The notes: generated from the sequence alone by a model not told the origin. A stretch of DNA of 41,165 bases from UBA2239 sp050177075 (GCA_050177075.1 JBFXHL010000011.1:1-41165); one strand, 5' to 3'. Positions 1 through 8,243 are shown, numbered from the stretch's first letter. Translations and numbers: made by a program.

Positions 1-187
1 CAACCTGCTGCAATTGGCCCAGGGGTCGGTGGTGGAGTTGGACGGCTTGGCCGGCGAACCGATGAATGTGCTGGTCAACGGCTGCCTCATCGCCCAGGGC
101 GAGGTGGTGGTGGTAAACGATAAATTCGGCATCCGCCTCACCGATATCATTTCCCCTTCCGAACGCATCCGCAAACTGAACCGATGA
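1..187 (+). CDS. fliN: FliN, flagellar motor switch protein (C-terminal part only)
   Basis: Only the last 61 codons are present, read in the frame starting at base 2 and ending at the TGA at 185-187. The fragment shows the SpoA/surface-presentation fold typical of the FliN C-terminus, with the segments VELDGLAGEPMNVLVNG and GEVVVVNDKFGIRL and the end SERIRKLNR. FliN forms the lower C-ring with FliM and FliG; it binds FliH and, with FliM, phosphorylated CheY. The fliO start codon overlaps its stop (ATGA), so the genes are translationally coupled. The start lies outside the window. Confidence 0.93.
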   Translation, partial: NLLQLAQGSVVELDGLAGEPMNVLVNGCLIAQGEVVVVNDKFGIRLTDIISPSERIRKLNR

Positions 188-651
188 GCCTCAAGCGGCG
201 AGTGCTGGCGGCCATGGCGGCGGTGCTGGCCTCCGGATATGCGGCAGCCGCGGCGTGGGCGGCGAATGCGCCCCCCGTGCCGTCCCAAACCTTTCAGCCT
301 TCCCCCGTTTCTTTCTGGAGCCTGGTCCAGGTTTTCTTCGCCCTTGCCCTGGTGTTGGGCGCGGTGGCGCTGTCGGCATGGTTGCTGCGGCGTTTTGTCG
401 GCGGCCAGCGCCAGGGGGGAGGGAGCATGCGGGTGGTCGGCGGCGTGGCGGTCGGTCCCAAGGAGCGCGTGGTTCTGGTGGAAGTGGGGGACGTCTGGCT
501 GGTCGTCGGGGTGGCGCCGGGGCAGGTGAATGCCTTGCATGCCATGCCGAAGCAGCACGATAATGCAGCCGTTGATTCTCCCGCCGGGGAACAGAAAAAT
601 TTTGCCCTCTGGCTGAAACAGGCCATGCAGGGCCGCAAACCAAACACCTGA
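184..651 (+). CDS. fliO: FliO, flagellar export-gate assembly protein
   Basis: A 155-aa protein with an N-terminal hydrophobic, signal-like segment (residues about 8-27, rich in Ala), a Pro-rich linker, one clear transmembrane helix at about 45-68 and a cytoplasmic domain with the FliO pattern (MRVVGGVAVGPKERVVLVEVGD, then a VVGVAPGQV stretch). FliO is a membrane scaffold that helps build the FliP/FliR core of the flagellar type III export gate. Sequence conservation in the family is low; the call rests on topology and position between fliN and fliP. It overlaps fliN by 4 bases and ends 4 bases before fliP. Confidence 0.88.
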   Translation: MSLKRRVLAAMAAVLASGYAAAAAWAANAPPVPSQTFQPSPVSFWSLVQVFFALALVLGAVALSAWLLRRFVGGQRQGGGSMRVVGGVAVGPKERVVLVEVGDVWLVVGVAPGQVNALHAMPKQHDNAAVDSPAGEQKNFALWLKQAMQGRKPNT

Positions 652-655
652 TCCT

Positions 656-1432
656 ATGCTTCTTGGACCGCATTTGCTTCGCCGCTCCCGCCTTTGGGCC
701 GTGATCCTGGTCTTGGCGGCCGGCCTTCTGCCTGCCCTGGCCTGGGCGGCCGATCCGGGCATCCCCGCTTTTTCCAGCACGCCAGCACCCGGTGGCGGGC
801 AGAACTATACCCTCAGCATTCAGACGCTGCTGCTGCTGACGGCACTGACTTTCCTGCCGGCGCTTCTGCTGATGATGACGGCCTTTACCCGCATCATCAT
901 CGTCCTGTCCCTTCTGCGCCAAGCGTTGGGAACCATGCAGGCGCCACCCAACCAGGTGCTGGTCGGGTTATCTTTGTTCCTGACTTTTTTCGTCATGGCA
1001 CCGGTGTTCGACAAGATCTACACCGAGGCCTACCAGCCGTATTCGGAACAGAAAATCACTTTTACCGAGGCGCTGGACCGGGGCGCGAAGCCCCTCAAGA
1101 CCTTCATGATGCGCCAGACGCGCCAGGACGACCTGGCCCTGTTCATGAAGATTTCCAATTCCAAGCCGTTCAACGGGCCGGAGGAGGTGCCGCTGAAAAT
1201 CCTGGTGCCGTCCTACGTCATCAGCGAGTTGAAAACGGCGTTCCAAATCGGTTTCGTGGTTTACATCCCTTTTCTCATCATCGACATGGTGGTGGCCAGC
1301 GTGCTGATGTCCATGGGCATGATGATGTTGTCGCCGGTGATTATTTCCCTGCCTTTCAAGATGATGCTGTTCGTGCTGGCTGACGGCTGGAATCTGCTCA
1401 TCGGCTCTTTGGTCCAGAGTTTCTACGTCTAG
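656..1432 (+). CDS. fliP: FliP, flagellar type III export gate protein
   Basis: A 258-aa protein with a cleavable-type signal peptide (residues about 1-31, ending ALAWA), as is usual for FliP, and four transmembrane helices. Family segments are plain: LTALTFLPALLLMMTAFTRI, LRQALGTMQAPPNQVLVGL, a central soluble loop with RQTRQDDLALF, and the C-terminal pair containing IPFLIIDMVVASVLMSMGMMMLSP. FliP forms a pentamer with FliR and FliQ, the inner-membrane channel through which flagellar proteins leave the cell. Length matches the family. It sits between fliO and fliQ in an uninterrupted operon. Confidence 0.97.
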   Translation: MLLGPHLLRRSRLWAVILVLAAGLLPALAWAADPGIPAFSSTPAPGGGQNYTLSIQTLLLLTALTFLPALLLMMTAFTRIIIVLSLLRQALGTMQAPPNQVLVGLSLFLTFFVMAPVFDKIYTEAYQPYSEQKITFTEALDRGAKPLKTFMMRQTRQDDLALFMKISNSKPFNGPEEVPLKILVPSYVISELKTAFQIGFVVYIPFLIIDMVVASVLMSMGMMMLSPVIISLPFKMMLFVLADGWNLLIGSLVQSFYV

Positions 1433-1442
1433 GAGACGCGCC

Positions 1443-1715
1443 ATGATGACCCCGGAAATGGTGATGAGCATCGGCCAGCAGGCGATGCAGGTGACCTTGA
1501 TGATATCGGCGCCGGTGCTGGGGGTGGGCTTGGCGGTAGGCTTGCTGGTAAGTATTTTCCAGGCGGCGACCCAAATCAACGAAATGACCCTGTCTTTCAT
1601 TCCCAAGCTGTTCGCCATGTTCATCACCCTGGTGCTGGCCGGGCCGTGGATGATCGGCACCATGCTGGACTTCATGCGCCGCCTCTACGGCGGCATTCCG
1701 GGTTTCGTCGGCTAG
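1443..1715 (+). CDS. fliQ: FliQ, flagellar type III export gate protein
   Basis: A 90-aa protein with two transmembrane helices (about 16-37 and 50-75), the standard size and shape for FliQ. Recognisable segments are MTPEMVMSIGQQAM at the start, VGLAVGLLVSIFQAATQINEMTL in the middle and FIPKLFAM before the second helix. Four FliQ copies wrap round the FliP5-FliR1 core. The gene follows fliP by 10 bases with a GGAGACGCGCC ribosome binding region and precedes fliR by 9 bases. Confidence 0.96.
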   Translation: MMTPEMVMSIGQQAMQVTLMISAPVLGVGLAVGLLVSIFQAATQINEMTLSFIPKLFAMFITLVLAGPWMIGTMLDFMRRLYGGIPGFVG

Positions 1716-1724
1716 CGGCGGGGC

Positions 1725-2510
1725 ATGCTTACCGTCACCAGCGCCCAGCTCAATGCCTGGATGGCGCTGTTCATCTGGCCGTTTTTCCGCATTCTGGGAA
1801 TCATCGCCACGGAACCGGTGTTGGGCAACCGCAGTATTCCCGCGACGGTGAAAATCGGCCTGGCGGCCCTGATCGCCATTCTGTTGGCGCCTAATCTGGG
1901 CAATATCCCCGCCGTGGAGCCGGGTTCGGCCAAGGGGCTGCTGATCATCGTGCAGCAAGTGATGATTGGGGTGTCCATCGGCTTTGCCATGCGCATCGTT
2001 TACACCTCCGTGGAAATGGCCGGCCACCTCGTCGGCCTGCAAATGGGCCTCGGTTTTGCCACTTTCTACGACCCGCAGAACTCGGCGCAGCTGCCGATCA
2101 TGTCCCAGTTCATGGGCTTGCTGACCGTGTTGGTGTTTCTGTCCATGAACGGCCACCAGATGGTGTTGATGGCGCTGGCTGACAGTTTCCAGGTGCTGCC
2201 CGTTCTCGCCGAGCCGGTGTCGTCCCAGGGGTGGCGCGCCTTGGCGGGGTGGGGGGCGGAGCTTTTCCGGGTCGGCGTATGGCTGTCTTTGCCGGTGGTG
2301 GCGACGTTGTTGATCACCAACCTGTCCATCGGCGTGATGACCCGCGCCGCTCCACAGCTCAATATTTTTGCCGTCGGTTTTCCCATCACCCTGAGCGTGG
2401 GTTTCCTGGTCCTGGCCATTTCCTTGCCCTATCTGCTGCCCCTCATCGGCCAGCTGTTGCAGAGCGGCACCATGATGATGGTCAAGGTTCCCCAGTTGCT
2501 GCGGCCCTGA
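1725..2510 (+). CDS. fliR: FliR, flagellar type III export gate protein
   Basis: A 261-aa, strongly hydrophobic protein with about six transmembrane helices. It carries the FliR segments PFFRILGIIATEPVLGNRSIP near the N-terminus, VGLQMGLGFATFYDPQNSAQLP in the middle, and PQLNIFAVGFPITLSVGFLVL near the C-terminus. One FliR completes the helical FliP/Q/R channel. It is the last flagellar gene of this block; the partner flhB is 20 kb away in the second flagellar block. Confidence 0.97.
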   Translation: MLTVTSAQLNAWMALFIWPFFRILGIIATEPVLGNRSIPATVKIGLAALIAILLAPNLGNIPAVEPGSAKGLLIIVQQVMIGVSIGFAMRIVYTSVEMAGHLVGLQMGLGFATFYDPQNSAQLPIMSQFMGLLTVLVFLSMNGHQMVLMALADSFQVLPVLAEPVSSQGWRALAGWGAELFRVGVWLSLPVVATLLITNLSIGVMTRAAPQLNIFAVGFPITLSVGFLVLAISLPYLLPLIGQLLQSGTMMMVKVPQLLRP

Positions 2511-2515
2511 CGACC

Positions 2516-3052
2516 TTGCCCGCGTTGGAAGAGATTTCGGCCTGGGTCGCCCGGTGGGCGCCGCACATCGCCGCTGGCGGGCGGGTGCTGGACGTGGCTT
2601 GCGGCGGCGGGCGTCATGCCCGCTATCTGGCCTCCAGGGGGTTGCGGGTGGAGGCGGTGGATATCGACATTGGCGCCGCTGCGGCCGCCATCCGGGATAT
2701 GGCCGGCGTGACGCTGCGCCAAGCCGATTTGGAAGGGGGTGCCTGGCCCTATGGCGTGGCGGAATTCGATGCCGTCGTCGTGACCCGCTACCTGCACCGT
2801 CCCTTGTTTCCGTTGCTGCTGGAGGGGCTGGCGGCAGGGGGGGTGCTGATTTATGAAACTTTTGCCGCCGGCAATGAACGTTTTGGCCGCCCCCGCAACC
2901 CGGACTTCCTCCTCCGGCCGGGAGAATTGCTCGACCGGGTCCATGGTCGTCTGCGGGTGGTGGCCTATGAAGAGGGGGTGGTGAAAGGCGCGTCGGTCGT
3001 GCAGCGGATTTGCGCCGTTAAGCCGGAACGGGAATTGCTTGATATCGACTGA
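2516..3052 (+). CDS. Class I SAM-dependent methyltransferase of unknown substrate
   Basis: A protein of about 178 aa with a Rossmann-type methyltransferase fold. Motif I is VLDVACGGGRHARYLA, the acidic residue ending strand 2 is in VEAVDID, and motif IV is in EFDAVVVTRYLHRP, followed by GGVLIYETFAAGNERFGRPRNPDFLL, a segment seen in small TehB/SAM-methyltransferase proteins of betaproteobacteria. The start is uncertain: no ATG is well placed, and a TTG at 2516, six bases after the fliR stop, fits both position and length; the open frame itself continues upstream inside fliR. The substrate cannot be told from the sequence. It is probably co-transcribed with fliR by chance of proximity. Confidence 0.8.
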   Translation: MPALEEISAWVARWAPHIAAGGRVLDVACGGGRHARYLASRGLRVEAVDIDIGAAAAAIRDMAGVTLRQADLEGGAWPYGVAEFDAVVVTRYLHRPLFPLLLEGLAAGGVLIYETFAAGNERFGRPRNPDFLLRPGELLDRVHGRLRVVAYEEGVVKGASVVQRICAVKPERELLDID

Positions 3053-3075
3053 GAGAATTACCGATATCGGCTCTC
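3051..3075. repeat. Palindrome nested in an inverted repeat
   Basis: A perfect 10-base palindrome, CCGATATCGG, lies at 3061-3070, flanked by GAGAG (3051-3055) and CTCTC (3071-3075). It sits just past the methyltransferase stop and 76 bases before the small 72-aa gene. It could be a protein binding site for that gene or a weak hairpin; it lacks a T-run, so it is not a terminator. Confidence 0.4.
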
Positions 3076-3145
3076 AACTTTCCATCCGCCGGGTCGTTAT
3101 ATCTCTCACGGACAGACAGCATCAGCCACGGACAGGAGGTGGATC

Positions 3146-3364
3146 ATGAGCATAATTTGGGACATGGTCACAGGCGAAATGGAAATATCCGAATCCGGTC
3201 GGGGAGAGGATGTGACGCCCGAACGCGGATTGCCGCAACCCCGCTTCGAAATGCCGCGGCTGATGGAGCGCATCGAAGAGCGCCGGCCGGAACGGCGTCC
3301 GCCGTCGGTTCCAGTCCCCCCTGAAGGAGCGGGGGAAAAGCATCAGCCCATCGTGCGCCACTAG
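3146..3364 (+). CDS. Small hypothetical protein, 72 aa
   Basis: I do not recognise this gene. It is supported by a strong, well-spaced ribosome binding site (AGGAGGT at 3135-3141), an ATG start, and a terminator hairpin 39 bases after its stop. The product begins MSIIWDMVTGEMEISE, followed by a charged, Arg/Glu/Pro-rich part (MERIEERRPERRPPSVPVPP) that looks disordered. It has no signal peptide, membrane helix or cysteine. It precedes the class II ribonucleotide reductase gene by 85 bases, which may or may not be functional. Confidence 0.6.
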   Translation: MSIIWDMVTGEMEISESGRGEDVTPERGLPQPRFEMPRLMERIEERRPERRPPSVPVPPEGAGEKHQPIVRH

Positions 3365-3402
3365 GGAGTACGGGGTCGGCAATATACGGATGCCGTAAAA
3401 TG

Positions 3403-3434
3403 AACCGGTGGGCGAGTGCCCGCCGGTTTTTTTT
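3403..3434 (+). terminator. Rho-independent terminator between the 72-aa gene and nrdJ
   Basis: An 11-bp stem (AACCGGTGGGC at 3403-3413 with GCCCGCCGGTT at 3418-3428, one G-U pair), a GAGT loop and an eight-T run. A smaller inverted repeat (CGGCA 3377-3381, TGCCG 3391-3395) lies just upstream. The hairpin ends only 15 bases before the nrdJ ATG, so any transcript entering from upstream must pass it; it may act as an attenuator for nrdJ. Confidence 0.8.
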
Positions 3435-3449
3435 CGACTAGGAGCCGCC

Positions 3450-5264
3450 ATGGAGATGTTCCGCAGCGAGGTTTCCCGTCGTGTTTGGGACAGCAAGTAC
3501 CGTTACCGCCAGGGGGAGAGGATTGTCGATGCGACCGTCCAGGATACCTGGCGCCGGGTGGCGTCTGCCCTTGCCGGTCCGGAGGGACGCGAGCGGCAAG
3601 CCTGGGCGGAAAGGTTCTACGGCATCCTGGAGGACTTCCGCTTTCTGCCGGGTGGGCGCATTCTGGCCGGTGCCGGAACGCGTCATGAAGTGACGCTGTT
3701 CAACTGTTTCGTCATGGGGCTCATCGACGATTCCCTGGACGGTATTTTTGAGGCCCTGAAGGAAGGCGCCCTCACCATGCAGCAGGGCGGGGGCGTCGGC
3801 TACGACTTTTCCACCCTTCGTCCCGCCGGCGCGCCGGCAAAAAGGGTCGGCGCCGTCGCATCCGGACCGGTTTCGTTCATGAAAATCTGGGACGCCATGT
3901 GCGCGACCATCCTGTCCACCGGCGCCCGCCGGGGAGCGATGATGGCGACGCTGCGCTGCGACCATCCCGATATCCTGGCCTTCGTCGAGGCCAAGCGGGA
4001 GCCGGGGGTGTTGCGCCATTTCAACCTCTCGGTGCAGGTGACCGACGACTTCATGGCGGCGGTGGAGAACGAGGGGGACTGGCCGCTGGTGTTTCCACTG
4101 GAGGATGAGAGCGCAGGCCGGGAAATCGTGTACAGGCGCTGGCCGGGCCGCGAGGAGGCGCGTCCCTGCCAAGTGATGGGGCGCATTCCCGCGCGGGAAC
4201 TGTGGCACCGTATCGTGCGGGCCGCTTACGACTGCGCCGAACCCGGGGTGGTATTCATCGATACGGTCAACCGTGCCAACAACCTGGCGTATTGCGAACA
4301 TATCAGCGCCACCAACCCTTGCGGCGAAATCCCTTTGCCGCCTTACGGGGCCTGCGATCTGGGGTCGGTGAACCTGGCCCGTTTCGTGACGGCCCCTTTC
4401 TCTGCCCGGGCTGCCCTGGATTGGGAAGGGGTGCTGGATACCGTCAAAACGGCGGTGCGAATGATGGACAACGTCTACGAGGTGTCCGCCTTCCCCCTCC
4501 GTCGGCAGGGGGAGGCGGCCCGCGCATCCCGCCGCCTGGGCCTGGGGATAACCGGCCTGGCTGACGCCCTGGCGATGCTGAGCCTTCCCTATGGTGGCGA
4601 TGAGGCGGTACGGTGGGCGGGCCGGACCATGGAGACGATCTGTCACGGCGCCTACCGGGCCGCTATCGAACTGGCCAAGGAGAAAGGCGCCTTTCCCGCC
4701 TTCGAAGCGGCGCCTTATCTGGCGAGCCCCTTCGTGCAGCGCCTGCCGGGGGACATTCGCGAGGGGATCGCCCGCCACGGCATCCGCAACAGCCATCTCA
4801 CCGCCATCGCGCCCACCGGCACCATCAGCCTCCTCGCGGATAACGTATCGAGCGGCCTGGAGCCCATTTTCCGCTTCCGCTACCAGCGCCACATCCGTGA
4901 CAGCGACGGCGGCCTGGATACGGTGGAGGTGACGGATTACGCTTGCCGACTGTTCCATGAGCTGCATGGAGAAGTCACGCCGTTGCCGGCATCTTTCGTG
5001 ACCGTGGCCGACGTGGGCGCTGGCGCGCAGCTCGCCATGCAGGCGGCTTTGCAGGTCCATGTGGACAACGCCATTTCCAAAACCATCCAGATATCCGCCG
5101 CGTGCAACTTTGAGGACTTCGCCGGTGTCTATGAACAGGCGTACCGGCTGGGACTCAAAGGGTGTACGGCCTTTCGCCCCAACCCCGTGACCGGCGAGGT
5201 GCTGTCGCCGGTTCCCCCCGCCGAAGGCAGGCAATGCTGCTCCCTGGATCGTGAGGCGGATTGA
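3450..5264 (+). CDS. nrdJ: Adenosylcobalamin-dependent (class II) ribonucleoside-diphosphate reductase
   Basis: Reduces ribonucleotides to deoxyribonucleotides for DNA synthesis, using a thiyl radical made from coenzyme B12, without oxygen and without a small subunit. The ATG at 3450 (after TAGGAG) is preferred to an in-frame upstream start at 3408 that would lie inside the terminator; it gives 604 aa. Cys291 in NPCGEIPL is the expected radical cysteine. Cys86 (FNCF) and Cys302 (GACDLGSVNL, 11 residues after Cys291, the same spacing as Cys322 and Cys333 in the Thermotoga enzyme) form the reducing pair. The substrate loop APTGTISLLADN is present. The adjacent cysteines CC at 596-597 near the C-terminus are probably the shuttle pair. 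No cobalamin riboswitch is visible upstream. Confidence 0.92.
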   Translation: MEMFRSEVSRRVWDSKYRYRQGERIVDATVQDTWRRVASALAGPEGRERQAWAERFYGILEDFRFLPGGRILAGAGTRHEVTLFNCFVMGLIDDSLDGIFEALKEGALTMQQGGGVGYDFSTLRPAGAPAKRVGAVASGPVSFMKIWDAMCATILSTGARRGAMMATLRCDHPDILAFVEAKREPGVLRHFNLSVQVTDDFMAAVENEGDWPLVFPLEDESAGREIVYRRWPGREEARPCQVMGRIPARELWHRIVRAAYDCAEPGVVFIDTVNRANNLAYCEHISATNPCGEIPLPPYGACDLGSVNLARFVTAPFSARAALDWEGVLDTVKTAVRMMDNVYEVSAFPLRRQGEAARASRRLGLGITGLADALAMLSLPYGGDEAVRWAGRTMETICHGAYRAAIELAKEKGAFPAFEAAPYLASPFVQRLPGDIREGIARHGIRNSHLTAIAPTGTISLLADNVSSGLEPIFRFRYQRHIRDSDGGLDTVEVTDYACRLFHELHGEVTPLPASFVTVADVGAGAQLAMQAALQVHVDNAISKTIQISAACNFEDFAGVYEQAYRLGLKGCTAFRPNPVTGEVLSPVPPAEGRQCCSLDREAD

Positions 5265-5376
5265 CTTCGCGCGGTTTTCCGTTCGGGGAGAATTTCGGGT
5301 AAACTTAACCGCTTAATAATTTATCGAAAAAGGGCCGGAATCCGGCGCTGATCGAGCACTGAACGGAACGGAGAAC

Positions 5377-6255
5377 ATGCTAAAAGGCAGCTTGGTTGCA
5401 ATTGTGACCCCCATGCACGAAGACGGCTCCCTGGACCTGCCGGGCCTGCGGAAGCTGGTGGATTTCCACGTCGAACAGGGTACGGACGGCATCGTGGTGG
5501 TGGGGACCACAGGGGAGTCCCCCACCGTGAACTACGATGAGCACTGCGCCCTCATCAAGACCGTGGTGGAGCAAGCTGCCAAGCGCGTGCCGGTGATCGC
5601 CGGCACCGGCGCCAATTCCACCGCCGAAGCCATCGAGCTGACCCGTTGCGCCAAGGATTCCGGCGCCGACTACTGCCTGCTGGTGGCGCCCTACTACAAC
5701 AAACCCGGCCAGGAAGGCATGTACCGCCACTTCAAGGCCATCGCCGAGGCGGTGGACGTGCCGCAGATCCTGTACAACGTTCCCGGCCGCACCGCATCCG
5801 ATTTGTCCAACGATACCGTGCTGCGCCTGGCGCAGATTCCCAACGTCGTCGGCATCAAGGACGCTACCGGCAATATCGAGCGCGGCACCGATTTGATCCT
5901 GCGCGCGCCGGCGGATTTCGCCATTTACAGCGGCGACGATGCCAGCGCCCTGGCGCTGATGCTGCTGGGGGGGCATGGGGTGATTTCCGTCACCGCCAAC
6001 GTGGCGCCGAAGGCGATGCACGAAATGTGCAGGGCAGCTTTCGCCGGCGACTTGGCGACGGCCCGTTCCCTCAACGCCAAGCTCCTGGGGTTGCACCGGC
6101 ACCTCTTCGTCGAGGCCAACCCCATCCCGGTCAAATGGGCGGTGCAGCAGATGGGACTGATCGCAGGGGGCATTCGCCTGCCCCTCACCCCCCTTTCCGC
6201 CGCCAACCAGGAAACGGTGCGCCAGGCCATGCGTCAGGCCGGCGTCGCGGCCTGA
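5377..6255 (+). CDS. dapA: 4-hydroxy-tetrahydrodipicolinate synthase
   Basis: Condenses pyruvate with aspartate semialdehyde in lysine and diaminopimelate synthesis. The 292-aa TIM-barrel protein has the expected catalytic residues: Thr44-Thr45 in GTTGESPT, Tyr133 in LYNVPGRT, Arg138, and the Schiff-base Lys161 in VVGIKDATG. Length and residue numbers match the E. coli enzyme. The 112-base gap upstream is AT-rich around 5297-5330 and holds a small hairpin (GCCGG 5334-5338, CCGGC 5342-5346); a promoter is likely here but no clear boxes can be assigned. bamC follows by 21 bases, a common pairing in proteobacteria. Confidence 0.97.
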   Translation: MLKGSLVAIVTPMHEDGSLDLPGLRKLVDFHVEQGTDGIVVVGTTGESPTVNYDEHCALIKTVVEQAAKRVPVIAGTGANSTAEAIELTRCAKDSGADYCLLVAPYYNKPGQEGMYRHFKAIAEAVDVPQILYNVPGRTASDLSNDTVLRLAQIPNVVGIKDATGNIERGTDLILRAPADFAIYSGDDASALALMLLGGHGVISVTANVAPKAMHEMCRAAFAGDLATARSLNAKLLGLHRHLFVEANPIPVKWAVQQMGLIAGGIRLPLTPLSAANQETVRQAMRQAGVAA

Positions 6256-6276
6256 TTTAACGAAGGATGCTTTCTG

Positions 6277-7428
6277 ATGAAATGTCGTAACGTACTGGGC
6301 GGTTTGGCGATGGTCGCCGCCCTGGCAGCGGCTCTGACCGGTTGCAGTTCCATGGGAGACATGGTCCAGGGCAAGAAGGTCGATTACAAATCCACCGGCA
6401 AACTGCCACCCTTGGAAGTTCCCCCTGATTTGACCAACCCCGGCACCGACGATCGTTATGCGGTGCCCGATATCAGCCCCTCCGGCAGCGCCACCTATTC
6501 CGCCTACAACCAGGAGCGTGCCGGGCAGACCCAGGCCCAGTCCAGCGAGGTGCTGCCCAAGGTGGAGAAGGTGACCTTCCACCGCGCCGGCTCCGAGCGC
6601 TGGATCGTGGTCCAGGCCTCGCCGGACCAGGTCTGGCCGGTGGTGAAGGAGTTTTGGCAGGAAAACGGTTTCCTGATCAAGACGGAAATGCCCCAAGCCG
6701 GGGTGATGGAAACCGACTGGGCGGAGAACCGGGCCAAGATACCCATGGACCCGATCCGCGGCATCCTGAGCAAGGTGGTGGACAGCCTGTACTCCACCGC
6801 CGAGCGTGACAAGTTCCGCACCCGCCTGGAGCGGGGCAGCGAACCGGGCACCACGGAAATCTACATCAGCCACCGTGGCATGTACGAAGTGATCCAGGGG
6901 GGCGATGGTGGCAACCAGACCGTGTGGGAGCCCCGGCCAGCCGACCCGGAGCTGGAGGCGGAAATGCTGCGCCGCCTGATGGTGCGCTTCGGCGTCCAGG
7001 AGGCGCGAGCCAAGTCCATGGTGGCGGCGGATTCCGTGACCCACCGCGCCACGCTTACCAAGGCGCCGGGCGGTCATGGCAGCCTTGCCCTCTATGATGC
7101 GTTCGACCGCGCCTGGCACCGGGTCGGTTTGGCCCTCGACAGGGTAGGGTTTACGGTGGAGGACCGCGACCGCTCCCAGGGTATTTACTATGTGCGCTAC
7201 CTGGACCCCGAGGCTGAAGCCATGGCCAAGAAGGACAAGGGCTTCCTCAGCAAGCTGGCTTTCTGGAGCAGCAGCGACAGCAAGAAGAGCCAGCAGGAAC
7301 AGTACCGTGTCCTGGTGAAGGACGAAGGCGAAGGCAGCCGGGTGGAGGTTCTGGACAAGAACGGGCAGCCGGACAAGACGGAGACCGGCAACCGTATCCT
7401 GACCCTGCTCTACGAACAGCTGAAGTAA
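6277..7428 (+). CDS. bamC: BamC, outer-membrane assembly lipoprotein
   Basis: A 383-aa lipoprotein of the BAM complex, which folds and inserts outer-membrane beta-barrels. The N-terminus is a lipoprotein signal with lipobox LTGC (Cys23), followed by the extended segment that in E. coli BamC binds BamD (the YKSTGKLPPLEVPPDLTNP stretch is typical). Two helix-grip domains follow: the first around 100-225 (WIVVQASPDQVWPVVKEFW), the second around 260-383 (DRAWHRVGLALDRVGFTVEDRDR). It lies directly after dapA, as nlpB does in E. coli, and overlaps the next start codon by one base. Confidence 0.92.
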   Translation: MKCRNVLGGLAMVAALAAALTGCSSMGDMVQGKKVDYKSTGKLPPLEVPPDLTNPGTDDRYAVPDISPSGSATYSAYNQERAGQTQAQSSEVLPKVEKVTFHRAGSERWIVVQASPDQVWPVVKEFWQENGFLIKTEMPQAGVMETDWAENRAKIPMDPIRGILSKVVDSLYSTAERDKFRTRLERGSEPGTTEIYISHRGMYEVIQGGDGGNQTVWEPRPADPELEAEMLRRLMVRFGVQEARAKSMVAADSVTHRATLTKAPGGHGSLALYDAFDRAWHRVGLALDRVGFTVEDRDRSQGIYYVRYLDPEAEAMAKKDKGFLSKLAFWSSSDSKKSQQEQYRVLVKDEGEGSRVEVLDKNGQPDKTETGNRILTLLYEQLK

Positions 7429-8195
7429 TGCGTTTTGCTTCGCTGGGCAGCGGCAGCGGCGGCAATGCGCTGGTAGTGGAAGCCGGGGAAACCCGGCTTT
7501 TGCTTGACTGCGGCTTCGGCATCCAAGAAACCAGCCGCCGCCTCGGGCGCCTCGGCCTGGATGCCGGGATGCTGGCGGGAATACTCGTGACCCACGAGCA
7601 TTCCGACCATGCCGACGGCGCCTTCAAGTTCGCCCGCCGCCATGGGCTGCCGCTATGGCTGAGCCACGGCACGCTGAACGCGCTCGCGCCCCGGCTTGCC
7701 CTTCCCGATACGCTCCATGTTATCGACAGCCATGTGCCCTGGGCCATCGGTGACTTGGAGGTGGAACCTTACCCGGTCCCCCACGACGCCCGCGAGCCGG
7801 TGCAGTTCGTGTTCGGCGACGGTGCCCGGCGCCTCGGCGTGTTGACCGATGTCGGCTGCATCACGCCCCATATCGTGGCCACCTTGGAGAACTGCGATGC
7901 GCTGGTGGTGGAGTGCAACCACGATCCGGAAATGCTGCGCGCCGGTCCCTATCCCTATCCCCTCAAGCAGCGGGTGGCGGGAAAATTCGGCCACTTGAGC
8001 AACGAGGAAGCGGCATCATTGGTGGAAAGAGTGCGCAATGCCAAGCTTCAGCACGTGGTGGCGGCCCATATCAGCCAGCACAACAATACCACGGCGCTGG
8101 CGGTCGGGGCCTTGAGCGCCGCGCTGGACTGCGAAGAGGAATGGGTCGGCGTCGCCGACCAGGATGGCGGCTTCGATTGGCGCCAGGTGGCGTAG
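7428..8195 (+). CDS. MBL-fold metallohydrolase (YycJ/WalJ-like)
   Basis: A 255-aa metallo-beta-lactamase-fold protein. It begins MRFASLGSGSGGNALVVEAG and carries the metal motif THEHSDH at residues 55-61 (His56, His58, Asp60, His61), with further likely metal ligands in LTDVGC and VECNHD. This pattern is that of the YycJ/WalJ and PhnP-like branch, some members of which act as nucleases or phosphodiesterases; the substrate here is unknown. Its ATG overlaps the bamC stop (TAATG), so it is translationally coupled. The operon ends at the terminator that follows. Confidence 0.88.
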   Translation: MRFASLGSGSGGNALVVEAGETRLLLDCGFGIQETSRRLGRLGLDAGMLAGILVTHEHSDHADGAFKFARRHGLPLWLSHGTLNALAPRLALPDTLHVIDSHVPWAIGDLEVEPYPVPHDAREPVQFVFGDGARRLGVLTDVGCITPHIVATLENCDALVVECNHDPEMLRAGPYPYPLKQRVAGKFGHLSNEEAASLVERVRNAKLQHVVAAHISQHNNTTALAVGALSAALDCEEEWVGVADQDGGFDWRQVA

Positions 8196-8214
8196 GGCGC
8201 AAATATAGGGCGAT

Positions 8215-8243
8215 AAAAAAGCCGGCCATGAGGCCGGCTTTTT
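8215..8243. terminator. Bidirectional rho-independent terminator
   Basis: A perfect stem, GCCGGCC (8221-8227) with GGCCGGC (8232-8238), and an ATGA loop. It has six A bases on the left and a five-T run on the right, so it can end transcripts on both strands: the dapA-bamC-MBL operon from the left and the lipoprotein gene from the right. Confidence 0.92.

Noticed and set aside
3438..5234. Open frame of 598 codons opposite nrdJ
   Set aside because: Same GC-driven shadow; no start signals or family resemblance, and the plus strand holds a full reductase.
5265..5376. A cobalamin or lysine riboswitch near nrdJ or dapA
   Set aside because: The gaps are too short (112 bases before dapA, 85 before nrdJ) and no B12-box or lysine-riboswitch core could be recognised.
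5380..7119. Open frame of 579 codons opposite dapA and bamC
   Set aside because: It spans two conserved genes on the other strand and has low-complexity Gly/His content.
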